Assembly: GCA_005882135.1 (NCBI GenBank)
Contig: VBDR01000023.1
Location: 1 to 64,000 of the forward strand
Length of the DNA: 64,000 nt
Source: Chloroflexota bacterium
GTDB lineage: Bacteria; Chloroflexota; Dormibacteria; Dormibacterales; Dormibacteraceae
Reading direction: 5' to 3'
The notes beneath the pieces were generated by a model. That model searched no databases, was not told the origin of the DNA, and worked only from the letters and a program-made list of their open reading frames with translations. This document shows positions 52,130 through 60,347 of the stretch, piece by piece. The first letter of the stretch is position 1. Each line of letters begins with the position of its first letter. The translations under genes were made by a program, and so were the position numbers.

Positions 52130-52933
52130 CTAAGCCGCGCCGCGCTTCTGACGCTCGTAGCTCACGAGGACCTCATCGCGGAGGTCCTTCCAGATCTCTT
52201 CGTAAATCTCGACAAAGCGGGGTTGAAAACGGATCTCGGCGACGTTGCGAGGACGCGGCAGGTCGACCTTGTAAGTGCTCTTGACCGTGCCCGGTCCAGC
52301 CGTGATGACGAACACGCGGTCGCTGAGCGAGATCGCCTCTTCGAGGTCATGGGTCACGAAGACGACCGACGCGGAGGTGGCCGACCACAGGTTGAGCAGC
52401 TCGTTTTCCATCAGCGTCCGCGTCTGCACATCGAGGGCGCTGAAGGGTTCGTCCATGAGCAGGATCCGGGGCCCGTTGATCAGGCTCTGAGCGAGGGCGA
52501 CGCGCTTGCGCATGCCGCCCGACAGCTGATACGGGTAGCGGTCCTCGAAGCCGGCGAGGCCAACACGCGTGATCCAGTCGCGAGCCCGCTCCCGCGCGTC
52601 GCGGTTGGAAACACCCCGATAGCGAGGCCCCGCCGCCACGTTCTCTAGCACGGTCTTCCAGGGGAAGACCGCGTCGGATTGGAACACGTAACCGATGCCC
52701 TCGGCGATGCCGCCAACCGACTGGCCGAAGACCTCGACCTCACCCTCGCTCGGCGGCTCCAAGCCGGAGATGAGAGCGAGCGTCGTCGACTTCCCGCATC
52801 CGGTGGGCCCGACCACGGCGCAGAACTCGCCAGGCTCAACCTCGAAGTTCAGGTCTCGCAGCGCGGTGTAAATGCCGCCCGAGGGCGCGAGGAATCGCTT
52901 GGTGACACCGCGAAGCTCGATGGCGGGGGTCAT
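52130..52933 (-). CDS. ABC transporter ATP-binding protein (SsuB/TauB type)
   Basis: 267 aa. Walker A GPTGCGKSTT, signature LSGGMRKRVALAQ, Walker B ILLMDEPFSALD, and switch His in FVTHDLEEAISL. Note LSGGMRKR in place of LSGGMRQR. First gene of the importer operon. Divergent from a CitA/CitB-like two-component system across a 120-nt gap carrying the palindrome at 53015. Confidence 0.95.
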   Translation of the reverse strand: MTPAIELRGVTKRFLAPSGGIYTALRDLNFEVEPGEFCAVVGPTGCGKSTTLALISGLEPPSEGEVEVFGQSVGGIAEGIGYVFQSDAVFPWKTVLENVAAGPRYRGVSNRDARERARDWITRVGLAGFEDRYPYQLSGGMRKRVALAQSLINGPRILLMDEPFSALDVQTRTLMENELLNLWSATSASVVFVTHDLEEAISLSDRVFVITAGPGTVKSTYKVDLPRPRNVAEIRFQPRFVEIYEEIWKDLRDEVLVSYERQKRGAA

Positions 52934-52989
52934 CTCTTCGCACTGTGCGAGGCATGTCCGGTGGGTTCAAGGCATGCGGTCGTTATGGC

Positions 52990-53008
52990 CGTTTTGGTCG
53001 TTTTGGTC
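52990..53008 (+). repeat. Tandem GTTTTGGTC repeats
   Basis: Two consecutive copies of GTTTTGGTC lie in the gap between the divergent ABC importer and two-component system, just upstream of the CGTCACCG palindrome. Could be a regulator half-site pair. Confidence 0.35.
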
Positions 53009-53014
53009 GCCGGC

Positions 53015-53030
53015 CGTCACCGCGGTGACG
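53015..53030. promoter_or_regulatory. Perfect 16-bp palindrome between importer and two-component genes
   Basis: CGTCACCG followed directly by CGGTGACG. It sits 26 nt before the kinase start and 82 nt before the ATPase start, a likely operator for the CitB-type regulator at 54657 on both transcripts. Confidence 0.55.
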
Positions 53031-53055
53031 TACTACGATCACGAGCAAGCAGGCT

Positions 53056-54660
53056 GTGAAGACCCGGTTACCTCTCGCCTACCAGATCCTGGTTTTCCAG
53101 GCCGCGATCATCTTGCTGTCGGCGCTCATCGGCGCCGCGGCGGCCGTCTGGCAGGCGAGCCAGGAGCTCGACCGGCAGTCGGAGCAGCGCTCGCTTGCGA
53201 TCGCCGAGTCGGTCGCCAGCAACGCCTCGATCCAGCAGGCGCTGCTCGCCGGCGACCCGGGGGCGGCGATCCAGCAGACGGCCGAGACCATCCGCCGCTC
53301 GACCAGCGCCAGCTACGTGGTCGTGACCGACGCCCGGGGCATCCGCTACTCGCATCCGAACGCGGCCTTGATCGGCAAGCCGGTCGACGAGGATCCCGGC
53401 CCGGTGCTGGCGGGTCAGACGTGGGTCGGCGTGCAGCGAGGCACGCTCGGGGTCTCCGCCAGGGGCAAGGCACCCATCTTCGACCAGGGCCAGGTCATCG
53501 GCATGGTTTCGGTGGGATTCCTGGAGCCGCCACTGGCCGAGCGTTTGCTGGGCGAGCTCCCCGGTTTCGCGACCAGCCTGCTGCCGTCGCTCGCGATCGG
53601 GGTGATCGCATCCTGGGTGCTCGCCTGGCGGTTGAAGCGCCAGACGTTCGGCCTCGAGCCGTACGAGATCGCGGGCCTGCTGGAGGAGCGAGAAGCCAGC
53701 CTCCAGGGCATCCATGAAGGCGCGATCGCGACCGACAGCGACGGCACCATCACGCTGGCGAACGATGAGGCCAGGCGGCTGCTCATGCTTCCGGACAACT
53801 GCGTCGGAAGGAAGGTCGCCCAGGTGCTTCCGCAGGGCCGGCTGCTGAAGTTTCTCTCCGGCGGGCTGAAAGACGAGGACGAAGTCTTGCTCGCCGGCGA
53901 GCGCGTGCTGGTCGCGAGCCGCCGCGCCATCCTCGTCCGCGGTCGGGAGATCGGCCACGTGGCGACGCTGCGCGACACCACAGAGCTGACCGGCCTGGCG
54001 CGGGGGCTTGGCGTCGACAGCCTCACCGACGCGCTTCGGGCCCAGGCGCACGAGTTCGCAAACCGGCTGCACACAATCGCGGGCCTGATGCAGATGGGGC
54101 GCGTCGAAGACGCCATGGAGCTCATCGCCCAGACGTCGGGCCTCCACCAGGAGCTGACCGAGTCCTTGCTCGAGCGCGTCGGCGACCCGGTGCTCGGCGC
54201 CCTGCTGCTGGCCAAGGCGGCGATCGCCTCCGAGCGTGGAATCGAGCTCCGCGTCAGCGACGACACGGTGATGACGCGCAGCTCGGCCGGGCGTGCGCAG
54301 GGCGCTCGTTCTATTGGCAGCGAGGACCTGATCACGCTCCTGGGCAACCTCATCGACAACGCCCTCGACGCCGCCGCTGCGTCCAGCGAGCGTTGGGTCA
54401 GCGTCTCGGTCAACGAGCAGGATGGCGAGCTGGTGATCAATGTGCACGATTCCGGCGCGGGGATCCCCGCCGGGGTCGACGGCCAGATCTTCCAGGAAGG
54501 TTTCAGCACCAAGGCCGGACCCAACCGAAAGCGACGCGGCTTCGGGCTTGCTCTCGTCCGGCAGGTCGCCCGCCGCAACGGCGGCGATGTCAGCGTGACC
54601 AACGACGGCGGCGCTCACTTCACGGTTCGCGTTCCGTTGCAGGTCGGGGCGGCGCGATGA
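53056..54660 (+). CDS. CitA/DcuS-type sensor histidine kinase
   Basis: 534 aa. Membrane segments at ~5-30 and ~170-192 flank an extracytoplasmic PDC/Cache sensor (~35-165) with SASYVVVTDARGIRYSHPNAALIGKPVDEDPGPVLAG, the classic CitA-like cache. PAS ~210-310 (LQGIHEGAIATDSDGTITLANDEARRLL). Phosphoacceptor helix LRAQAHEFANRLHTIAGLMQMG of the SPOB_a/CitA type, then HATPase_c (NLIDNALDAAA, VHDSGAGIPAGVDGQIFQEGFSTK, RRGFGLALVRQVARRNGG). Senses a small carboxylate or similar ligand outside the cell. Overlaps its regulator by 4 nt (ATGA). Confidence 0.93.
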   Translation: MKTRLPLAYQILVFQAAIILLSALIGAAAAVWQASQELDRQSEQRSLAIAESVASNASIQQALLAGDPGAAIQQTAETIRRSTSASYVVVTDARGIRYSHPNAALIGKPVDEDPGPVLAGQTWVGVQRGTLGVSARGKAPIFDQGQVIGMVSVGFLEPPLAERLLGELPGFATSLLPSLAIGVIASWVLAWRLKRQTFGLEPYEIAGLLEEREASLQGIHEGAIATDSDGTITLANDEARRLLMLPDNCVGRKVAQVLPQGRLLKFLSGGLKDEDEVLLAGERVLVASRRAILVRGREIGHVATLRDTTELTGLARGLGVDSLTDALRAQAHEFANRLHTIAGLMQMGRVEDAMELIAQTSGLHQELTESLLERVGDPVLGALLLAKAAIASERGIELRVSDDTVMTRSSAGRAQGARSIGSEDLITLLGNLIDNALDAAAASSERWVSVSVNEQDGELVINVHDSGAGIPAGVDGQIFQEGFSTKAGPNRKRRGFGLALVRQVARRNGGDVSVTNDGGAHFTVRVPLQVGAAR

Positions 54661-55346
54661 TCCGCACCCTGGTCGTCGACGACGATTTTCGCGTGGCCGA
54701 GCTTCACTGTGCGTACGTCGAGCGGGTGCCCGGCTTTGAGGTGGTCGGACAGGCGCATTCAGGCGCTGCTGCGCTGGCAGACGTCGACCAGATGCGCCCG
54801 GACCTCATCCTTCTCGACATCTACCTGCCCGACATCTCCGGCCTGGAGGTGCTGCAGCGCCTACGCGAGGACGCGCAGGCGCCTGTGGACGTGATCGCGA
54901 TCACGGCGGCGCGCGACGTCGAGAGCCTGCGGGCCGCGATGCGCGGCGGCGTCGTCCATTACCTGATCAAGCCGTTCCTGTTTCCCACCTTCGAGGAGAA
55001 GCTTTTGTCCTACGCGGCCGCCCGCGACCGGATGACCCGCCTCGGGCGGGCCGAGCAAGGTGACGTGGACCGCATCTTCAGCGCCCTGCGCACGGCGCGT
55101 AAGGAGGCGTTGCCCAAAGGTCTTTCGGACGCAACCCTGGAGCTGATCGTCCAGGCCCTGGGACGCTCCCTGTCAGGCCTCCCCGCGACGACCGTCGCGG
55201 AGGCGGCGGGCGTGAGCCGCGTGACCGCGCGCAGGTACCTCGACCATCTGTGCCAGATCGGACGCGTCGAGCTGACCCTGCGCTATGGCGGCCCCGGCCG
55301 CCCCGAACATCGCTACCGCCTGGTGTCGAGCCCAGTTAGCGGCTAG
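54657..55346 (+). CDS. CitB/DcuR-type response regulator
   Basis: 229 aa. Receiver with acidic DDD at 8-10, phospho-Asp54 in ILLDIYLPD, Lys105 in YLIKPFLFPTFEEKL. C-terminal HTH of the CitB kind: TVAEAAGVSRVTARRYLDHLCQIGRVELTLRYGGPGRPEHRYRL. Starts inside the kinase stop codon. Probably binds the palindrome at 53015-53030 to control the divergent ABC importer (inference from divergence). Confidence 0.94.
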   Translation: MIRTLVVDDDFRVAELHCAYVERVPGFEVVGQAHSGAAALADVDQMRPDLILLDIYLPDISGLEVLQRLREDAQAPVDVIAITAARDVESLRAAMRGGVVHYLIKPFLFPTFEEKLLSYAAARDRMTRLGRAEQGDVDRIFSALRTARKEALPKGLSDATLELIVQALGRSLSGLPATTVAEAAGVSRVTARRYLDHLCQIGRVELTLRYGGPGRPEHRYRLVSSPVSG

Positions 55347-55615
55347 CGCGTGCTCCTACCGGCAGGATCCCGGCGGCATGGGCGACCACCGGTCCCAGCA
55401 CGACCAGCACATCGGCGAGAAAGAACAGCCCCAGCATCTCCCAGTCCAACGGTTGGCCAGCCCCAGCCAGCCAGCCGCGTTTTGCGCTCCTTCGGGCGAA
55501 TTCACAGGCACTCCCCCTTTTGAGCGTGTAGTTCGACCCCTTTCGGAACCAATACGCCCGAGTACTGCTTTTTACCCGGGCCGGGTCCGATCGGGACGGC
55601 GGCTATGGTTGCCGC

Positions 55616-56272
55616 GTGAGGCTCGTCGCCGAGTCGTTCGCCTGGCCCTTTCGCGGCCGGTGGCGATCCCCCTTGGCGGCCGGCATCGTGGTCACGGCCC
55701 TGCTGCCCCTTCTCTTCGTCGTCTGGCTGGGATACGCGATCGCCGCCACGCGGGCGGCGGAGGAGGACCCGTCGCAAGGACCGCCGGCGTGGCGGCTGTC
55801 TGGGCGTCTGCTGACCGACGGGGTTTGGGCTTCCCTCGCTGTCGCCCTGACGGTGGCTCCCTTTGCGCTCGCCTGGAATCCGCTCGCCGCGCTGCTGCTG
55901 AGCGCCGGGGTTGGGCCGGCCGGCGATGCGGCCCTGGCCCAGCTCTACGCGCACGTCTTCGCGTTGCTCGCTCTGGCCCTCCCCTGGGGGCTCGTCGCGC
56001 TGCTCGTGCTGCCGCACTCGATCGCTGCCTTTGCCGCCAGCGGCAAGCCGGCGGATCTCTTCAACTTCGCCGAAGCCGTCCGCGACGTGCGCCGCGACTT
56101 CGTGACCTGGAACGTAGCGGCGGCGGCCATCGTCACGGGGTGGGCCGTCGGGCTGGCGTGCGCCGGGCTGCTGTGCGTCGGAATCGTGCCCGGCATCTTC
56201 TACGCCATCCTTGTGAGCGCACATGCCGCCGCAGCGCTCCACGGTCAAGGTCCGCATCCATCCGCTGGGTGA
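55616..56272 (+). CDS. DUF4013-like multispanning membrane protein
   Basis: 218 aa from GTG. Residues ~10-25 then about five membrane segments (SPLAAGIVVTALLPLLFVVWLGYAIAATR; PAWRLSGRLLTDGVWASLAVALTVAPF; AAFAASGKPADLFNFAEAVRDVRRDFVTWNVAAAAIV; GIVPGIFYAILVSAHAAAALHGQG). The FNFAEA-like pattern with N-terminal R-LLxDGxW resembles DUF4013 membrane proteins. Function unknown. Overlaps pxpB by 50 nt. The 270-nt gap before it contains no convincing gene. Confidence 0.72.
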   Translation: MRLVAESFAWPFRGRWRSPLAAGIVVTALLPLLFVVWLGYAIAATRAAEEDPSQGPPAWRLSGRLLTDGVWASLAVALTVAPFALAWNPLAALLLSAGVGPAGDAALAQLYAHVFALLALALPWGLVALLVLPHSIAAFAASGKPADLFNFAEAVRDVRRDFVTWNVAAAAIVTGWAVGLACAGLLCVGIVPGIFYAILVSAHAAAALHGQGPHPSAG

Positions 56273-56879
56273 TACGGCACTCCTCGCCGAGCTCGGCACG
56301 CGGCTCGACACCGCCGTCAACACCCGCTCGATCGCACTCGCCTCTGCCCTGAAAAAGCGGCGCGACGTGCGGCAGGCCGTCGCCGGAGCCGCCAGCGTCA
56401 CCGTGCAGTTCGACCCCGACCAGGTGACCCACGTCGCGCTGGCGGCCGCCATCCGGCGGCTCGCGAGCAAACGCCCACCGATGGAGGAGCCAGGACGCCT
56501 GCACCGCATCCCCGTTGTCTACGACGGCCCCGACCTCCAGGCCGTCGCTTCCGCCCTGGGCCTGTCCCAGCAGAAGGTGGTCGAGATCCACAGCCGGCCG
56601 ATCTACCGGGCCTTCCTGATCGGCTTCGTTCCTGGATGGGCGTACCTCGGACCGCTGCCTGACGAGCTCGTGCTTCCGCGCAGGCCAGATCCGCGGCGGC
56701 AGGTCCCCGCGGGGTCGGTGGCGATCGCCGGCCACCAGACCGGCATCTATCCGCTGAACTCGCCGGGAGGGTGGCACCTCATCGGGCGCACGTCGGTGAG
56801 GCTCTTCCTGCCGGATTCGGATCCACCCTCGCTCTTCCGGGCCGGCGACCGGGTGAAGTTCTTCCCGATCGCTGAATGA
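56223..56879 (+). CDS. pxpB: 5-oxoprolinase subunit B (KipI-like)
   Basis: 218 aa, KipI/allophanate hydrolase subunit-1 fold. HPLGDTALLAELGTRLD, VTVQFDPDQV, RLHRIPVVYDGPDL, then IYRAFLIGFVPGWAYLGPLPDELVLPRRPDPRRQVPAGSVAIAGHQTGIYPLNSPGGWHLIGRT. With PxpA and PxpC it hydrolyses 5-oxoproline (pyroglutamate) to glutamate using ATP. PxpC overlaps by 4 nt. PxpA lies 3.5 kb away on the other strand. Confidence 0.94.
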   Translation: MPPQRSTVKVRIHPLGDTALLAELGTRLDTAVNTRSIALASALKKRRDVRQAVAGAASVTVQFDPDQVTHVALAAAIRRLASKRPPMEEPGRLHRIPVVYDGPDLQAVASALGLSQQKVVEIHSRPIYRAFLIGFVPGWAYLGPLPDELVLPRRPDPRRQVPAGSVAIAGHQTGIYPLNSPGGWHLIGRTSVRLFLPDSDPPSLFRAGDRVKFFPIAE

Positions 56880-57808
56880 CCGAGGTTCTGCGCGTCCACG
56901 AACCTGGCCTCTTCACCACTATCCAGGACACCGGGCGACTGCATGCAATCGCATCAGGGGTGCCGCCCGGCGGCGCCATGGACCGCTTCGCCCACTCGGC
57001 CGCCAACCTGATCGTGGGCAACGATCGCAGCGCCGCAACGCTCGAATGCACGCTGACCGGACCGGGTCTTCTGATCGAGGCGCCTTGCCTGGTCGCGGTC
57101 ACCGGCGCCGACTTCGACCTGCGCGTCAACGGCGCACCGGCCCCGGCGTGGATCGCGATATCTCTGCGCGCCGGCGATGAGCTGGCTTTCGCAGGCCGGC
57201 GCAGCGGCGCGCGGGCGTACCTCGCGGTCGCGGGCGGCGTCCTGGGCGATCGATGGCTCGGGTCGATGTCGACCAACGTGATGGCCGCCCGCGGCGGAAT
57301 GCACGGACGCCCCCTGGCGACGGGCGATGTGATAGCGGCCGGGCAATCCGCGATGGCTGCGGTCACGGGCCGGGGCCTGGCCCGACAGCTGCGGCCGCGT
57401 TACGACGAGCACACGCTCCACCTCGTCGCGGGGCCGCACATCAGCCGTCTTGGTGCGGATGCCCGCGCCGCGCTGTTCAGCTCGGCGTTTGTGGTGAGCC
57501 CCGATTCCAACCGCATGGGCTACCGGCTGGAAGGCCCTGGCCTCGAGACGTCAGGCGAGGAGCTGCTCTCCTTCGGCCTCGTCGCCGGAGCCCTGCAGCT
57601 GCCGTCCAGCGGGCAGCCGATCCTGCTCATGGCCGACCACCAGACCGCCGGCGGCTACCCTGTCGTGGCGACCGTGGTCAGCGCGTCCATGGCTGTGGCG
57701 GCCCAGCTGGCGCCGGGCGATGAGGTGCGTTTTGCGGAGACGTCGATCGAAACCGCGCTTCAGATGCGCGCGGTTCAGCGCGAGGCGCTCGAGTCCCTGA
57801 CCAGCTGA
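56876..57808 (+). CDS. pxpC: 5-oxoprolinase subunit C
   Basis: 310 aa, allophanate hydrolase subunit-2/biotin-dependent carboxyltransferase fold. VHEPGLFTTIQDTGRLHAIASGVPPGGAMDRFAHSAANLIVGN, ECTLTGPGLLIEAPCLVAVTGAD, and SPDSNRMGYRLEGP near the end are diagnostic. The 3' 34 nt overlap the convergent DinB gene. Confidence 0.94.
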   Translation: MTEVLRVHEPGLFTTIQDTGRLHAIASGVPPGGAMDRFAHSAANLIVGNDRSAATLECTLTGPGLLIEAPCLVAVTGADFDLRVNGAPAPAWIAISLRAGDELAFAGRRSGARAYLAVAGGVLGDRWLGSMSTNVMAARGGMHGRPLATGDVIAAGQSAMAAVTGRGLARQLRPRYDEHTLHLVAGPHISRLGADARAALFSSAFVVSPDSNRMGYRLEGPGLETSGEELLSFGLVAGALQLPSSGQPILLMADHQTAGGYPVVATVVSASMAVAAQLAPGDEVRFAETSIETALQMRAVQREALESLTS

Positions 57809-58284
57809 TTGATCCAGGCGATGTGCTCCGCGTAGTGCTCCCAGGTGTTGCCCGCCACCCAATCGACCGCAGGCCGGTCGTCGTTGGGATCGCGCGGATC
57901 ATTCGGTTGGTAGTGGTTGTACGAGAGCTGCAGGTCGTCATCGCTCAGCCTGCCCAGGCGCTGCGACAGCGCGGCATGGGTGTCGCGAAAATACGCAAGC
58001 GCCTGCTCGGGAGTCTTGTCTCGGTGCAGCGCCCAGACCGCGGCGTTGATCGCGTCCGTCTCCTCATCAGCCGCAGGCACGCCCATCGCGGAGCGCCGGT
58101 CACCTCCGTCGAGGAGGGCCAGGAGCGAATGCTCCCAGGCGGCGATGTGAACGAGGTGATCCTTGACCGCCCAGCCGTCGGCGCCGCTCAGCGTGAGACC
58201 GGCAGGACCGAGGGACTCGACAAGTGCGGTGAGCTCCTGCCAACCCGCCTCGATGGGCTCGATGACGCCGTTGGGTGTGGTCAC
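57775..58284 (-). CDS. DinB/maleylpyruvate-isomerase-fold protein
   Basis: 169 aa four-helix-bundle protein: metal His candidates in WAVKDHLVHIAAWEHSL and NTWEHYAEHIAWINQLV. GTG start overlaps the peroxiredoxin stop (GTGA). The family includes mycothiol/bacillithiol-dependent transferases and DinB damage-inducible proteins; substrate unknown. Last gene of the moaC operon. Confidence 0.85.
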   Translation of the reverse strand: MTTPNGVIEPIEAGWQELTALVESLGPAGLTLSGADGWAVKDHLVHIAAWEHSLLALLDGGDRRSAMGVPAADEETDAINAAVWALHRDKTPEQALAYFRDTHAALSQRLGRLSDDDLQLSYNHYQPNDPRDPNDDRPAVDWVAGNTWEHYAEHIAWINQLVRDSSASR

Positions 58285-58763
58285 TCGCTTCCCGCGATAC
58301 CCTTCGCCTCGCCGATCACCGCGTCGTAATCTGGCTGCGGTCGCTCACGCGACGCGACCCACGTCCACCTGATGACGCCTTGCCTGTCGATTATGAAAAT
58401 CGTGCGCCGGGCCATGCCGGAGTAGCCGGCGACGTCATCGCGTCGCACCCCGTAATCGGTCACCATCTTGCGCTCGAAGTCGCCGATCAGGTCGAACGGC
58501 AGGCCACCGAGCTCCTTGGCAAACGCCTGATGAGAGAAGACGGAGTCGACGCTGATTCCGTAGATGCCGACGCCGTTGGCAACCGCGTCCTCGTACCTTG
58601 ACCGAAACTCGGTCAGCTCGGTTCTTCAACCACCCGTGAAGTCGAGAACATAGAAAAGGAATATGAGGGCTCGATATTTCTGAAGGGCATCGCCCAGCGT
58701 CAGCTCCTGGCCGCCCGTCGTGGGCAGCTTGAAATCGGGAGCCTTCTCCCCGACCTGCAGCAC
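58281..58763 (-). CDS. prxU: Selenocysteine peroxiredoxin, in-frame UGA at codon 46
   Basis: 160 aa if UGA 58626-58628 is read as Sec. N-half: VLQVGEKAPDFKLPTTGG, ALIFLFYVLDFTGG. The UGA follows, then RTELTEFRSRYEDAVANGVG, IYGISVDSVFSHQAFAKELG, RRTIFIIDRQGVIRWTW. AhpC/TSA peroxiredoxins have their peroxidatic Cys at this exact spot (FYPxDFT..C..E...F). No other Cys exists in the protein, so it would be a 1-Sec type enzyme. Starting 11 nt 3' of the UGA is a perfect stem-loop (58599-58615). The stop overlaps the DinB start, so translation of the C-half is needed for coupling. A sense-to-nonsense mutation is the alternative. Confidence 0.85.
58599..58615 (-). promoter_or_regulatory. Bacterial SECIS-like stem-loop after the peroxiredoxin UGA
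   Basis: On the coding strand TGACCGA-GTT-TCGGTCA: seven perfect pairs and a three-base loop beginning with G. The loop starts 17 nt after the UGA, within the 16-37 nt window of the bacterial SECIS consensus, which asks for a G in the first loop positions. Coding constraint and RNA fold coincide. Confidence 0.75.
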
Positions 58764-58773
58764 GCGAAAGAGT

Positions 58774-59571
58774 TTATTCGGCTCGGCGCTCCAGCACGTA
58801 CCAGCCGGAGCGCGTGGCGCCGGCGATGATGTAGCCCGCGCTCAGCGATCCGCCGAGCGCATTGCGCAGCGCGATGCGCCATCCGCGCGCAAGCGCCGGG
58901 GCAGAGCGTCTCAACGCGACGATGTCCGCCGGCGTCTGGCATAAAAGGACGCGCGCGGACGAGGTGGCCGCAATTGGCTCCTGGTCCGCGCCGGCGGAGA
59001 GGATCGTTTCACCTCCGGCTGTTGCAAGATCGGGGTCCGGTGCATCGCCGGCGGCCGCCGCCTCGGCCTGGCGCGAGTCGAGTTCCCAGCGGATGAGCAG
59101 GCGGTCCGATTCGTCCCCGGCGTTGATCCCATCCCGCATCTCCCCATAGAAATCGACCAGGTAGCGCGGCGCCACGGCGCCGAGCTTGGTGAGGTTGAAG
59201 TAGGCGTTCCGGCGCACAAGGGGGTCGGTCGTCCACTCCATCGATGTGACCCCACGCGCGAGGCACCACCGCCTCTGATGCTGCTTGAGCTCGAATCCAA
59301 GGCCGTGCGCCTCGCTGCCCGGGAGCACGCCAAGGATGTGCGAGTGCATGTGCAGGTGTTCGGAGGGATCGCGGCCCAGCCAGCCCACGAGGCCACCGAT
59401 GAGGCGTCCGTCCAGGAATGCGCCCGCAACGTAATTCCCCGAATGGGCGAGCGCCTTGAGGATGTCCGAGCTGATCGGCGGCTCACCAGGGCGACCCCAC
59501 ACGACCGCAAAGAGTTCGGCCAGCCGGCGCAGGTCCGCGAGCTCGCTCAACCCGGAGATCTCGTACTTCAT
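58774..59571 (-). CDS. GNAT-family N-acetyltransferase
   Basis: 265 aa from ATG 59571. MKYEISGLSELADLRRLAELFAVVWG, then YVAGAFLDGRLIGGLVGWLGRDPSEHLHMHSHILGVLPGSEAHGLGFELKQHQRRWCLARGVTSMEWTTDPLVRRNAYFNLTKLGAVAPRYLVDFYG: the acetyl-CoA loop with QHQRRW and the NAYFNLxKLGA segment, as in the COG3375-type predicted acetyltransferases. C-terminal ~90 residues are extra. ATG overlaps the upstream stop by 4 nt; the peroxiredoxin starts 11 nt later. Confidence 0.85.
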   Translation of the reverse strand: MKYEISGLSELADLRRLAELFAVVWGRPGEPPISSDILKALAHSGNYVAGAFLDGRLIGGLVGWLGRDPSEHLHMHSHILGVLPGSEAHGLGFELKQHQRRWCLARGVTSMEWTTDPLVRRNAYFNLTKLGAVAPRYLVDFYGEMRDGINAGDESDRLLIRWELDSRQAEAAAAGDAPDPDLATAGGETILSAGADQEPIAATSSARVLLCQTPADIVALRRSAPALARGWRIALRNALGGSLSAGYIIAGATRSGWYVLERRAE

Positions 59572-60347
59572 GCCAGACCGAGGCGGCGGCCGACCAGGAG
59601 CGAGGCAGCCTGTACTAAGAGCGCGCAGACGATCGCCGAGATGAAGGCGAAAACGATGCCGTTGGGCAACAGCAGCGCCAGGACCAGGAAGAACGAAGCG
59701 AACGCGAAAAGCCCGAACAACAGCCCGCGCAGCACGCCGACGGCTGAAGCCGGGCCCTGGATCCGGTGCGCGAATGCGGCGAGCACGGTCGCGTAAAGGG
59801 GGAACGGAGCGAGGAGGCCGGCGAGGCGCGGACCGAGAAGAGGCGCCGCCGTCGTCAACGCGACTACGAACGCGGTGGCGACGAACATGCGAGCAGGGAT
59901 GTCCCAACGCGGGAAATCGACCTGCCTGGCGCTGCGGGTGGCCTGACCAGGCATCAAGAACAAAGAGACCACCAGAACCACGATCGTGACGACAAAGAAT
60001 GCAGGCGCCGGCAGGATGAAGGTGTCGAGCACGATCGTGGCGGCGGCGAACGCGATCGCCGCCGCCGCCAGCGAGGCCGCCCAACCAGATCGTTGAGCCA
60101 CCCACGAGTAGGCCAGGCAGAACGCAGCCTGCGAAGCGGTGCCGGCCATGATCCCGGCGGCCGCGCCGGCGGCAAAACGCGGCCCTGGATCGAGGGCAAG
60201 AAAAAATGCGATCGGGGCTGAGGTGAACGGCATCCCGATCAGCCACCCACCGACGCCTGATCCCCACCTTCGGCCGGCGAGGCTTGCGCCGCCGACGAGC
60301 ACGGGCGTCAGGATGAGCTTGAGGGCCAGGGCGCCGGCCGGAGTCAC
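59568..60347 (-). CDS. Membrane protein of unknown function
   Basis: 259 aa with about eight membrane segments: LALKLILTPVLVGGASLAGRRWGSGVGGWLIGMPFTSAPIAFFLAL at the N-terminus, then IVLDTFILPAPAFFVVTIVVLVVSLFL, RMFVATAFVVALTTAAPLLGPRLAGLLAPFPLYATVLAAF and a C-terminal pair. No family I can name; resembles small permease-like integral proteins. Overlaps pxpA and the GNAT gene by 4 nt each. Confidence 0.72.
   Translation of the reverse strand: MTPAGALALKLILTPVLVGGASLAGRRWGSGVGGWLIGMPFTSAPIAFFLALDPGPRFAAGAAAGIMAGTASQAAFCLAYSWVAQRSGWAASLAAAAIAFAAATIVLDTFILPAPAFFVVTIVVLVVSLFLMPGQATRSARQVDFPRWDIPARMFVATAFVVALTTAAPLLGPRLAGLLAPFPLYATVLAAFAHRIQGPASAVGVLRGLLFGLFAFASFFLVLALLLPNGIVFAFISAIVCALLVQAASLLVGRRLGLA

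Noticed and set aside
55340-55432. 33-codon minus-strand frame MLGLFFLADVLVVLGP... in the gap before the DUF4013 gene
   Set aside because: Has a hydrophobic stretch and an ATG, but no Shine-Dalgarno or conserved motif and no partner; too weak to call as a gene.
58435-58629. 64-codon minus-strand frame starting at 58629 inside the peroxiredoxin
   Set aside because: Its frame is shifted relative to the peroxiredoxin and has no motif; the peroxiredoxin frame explains the stretch.
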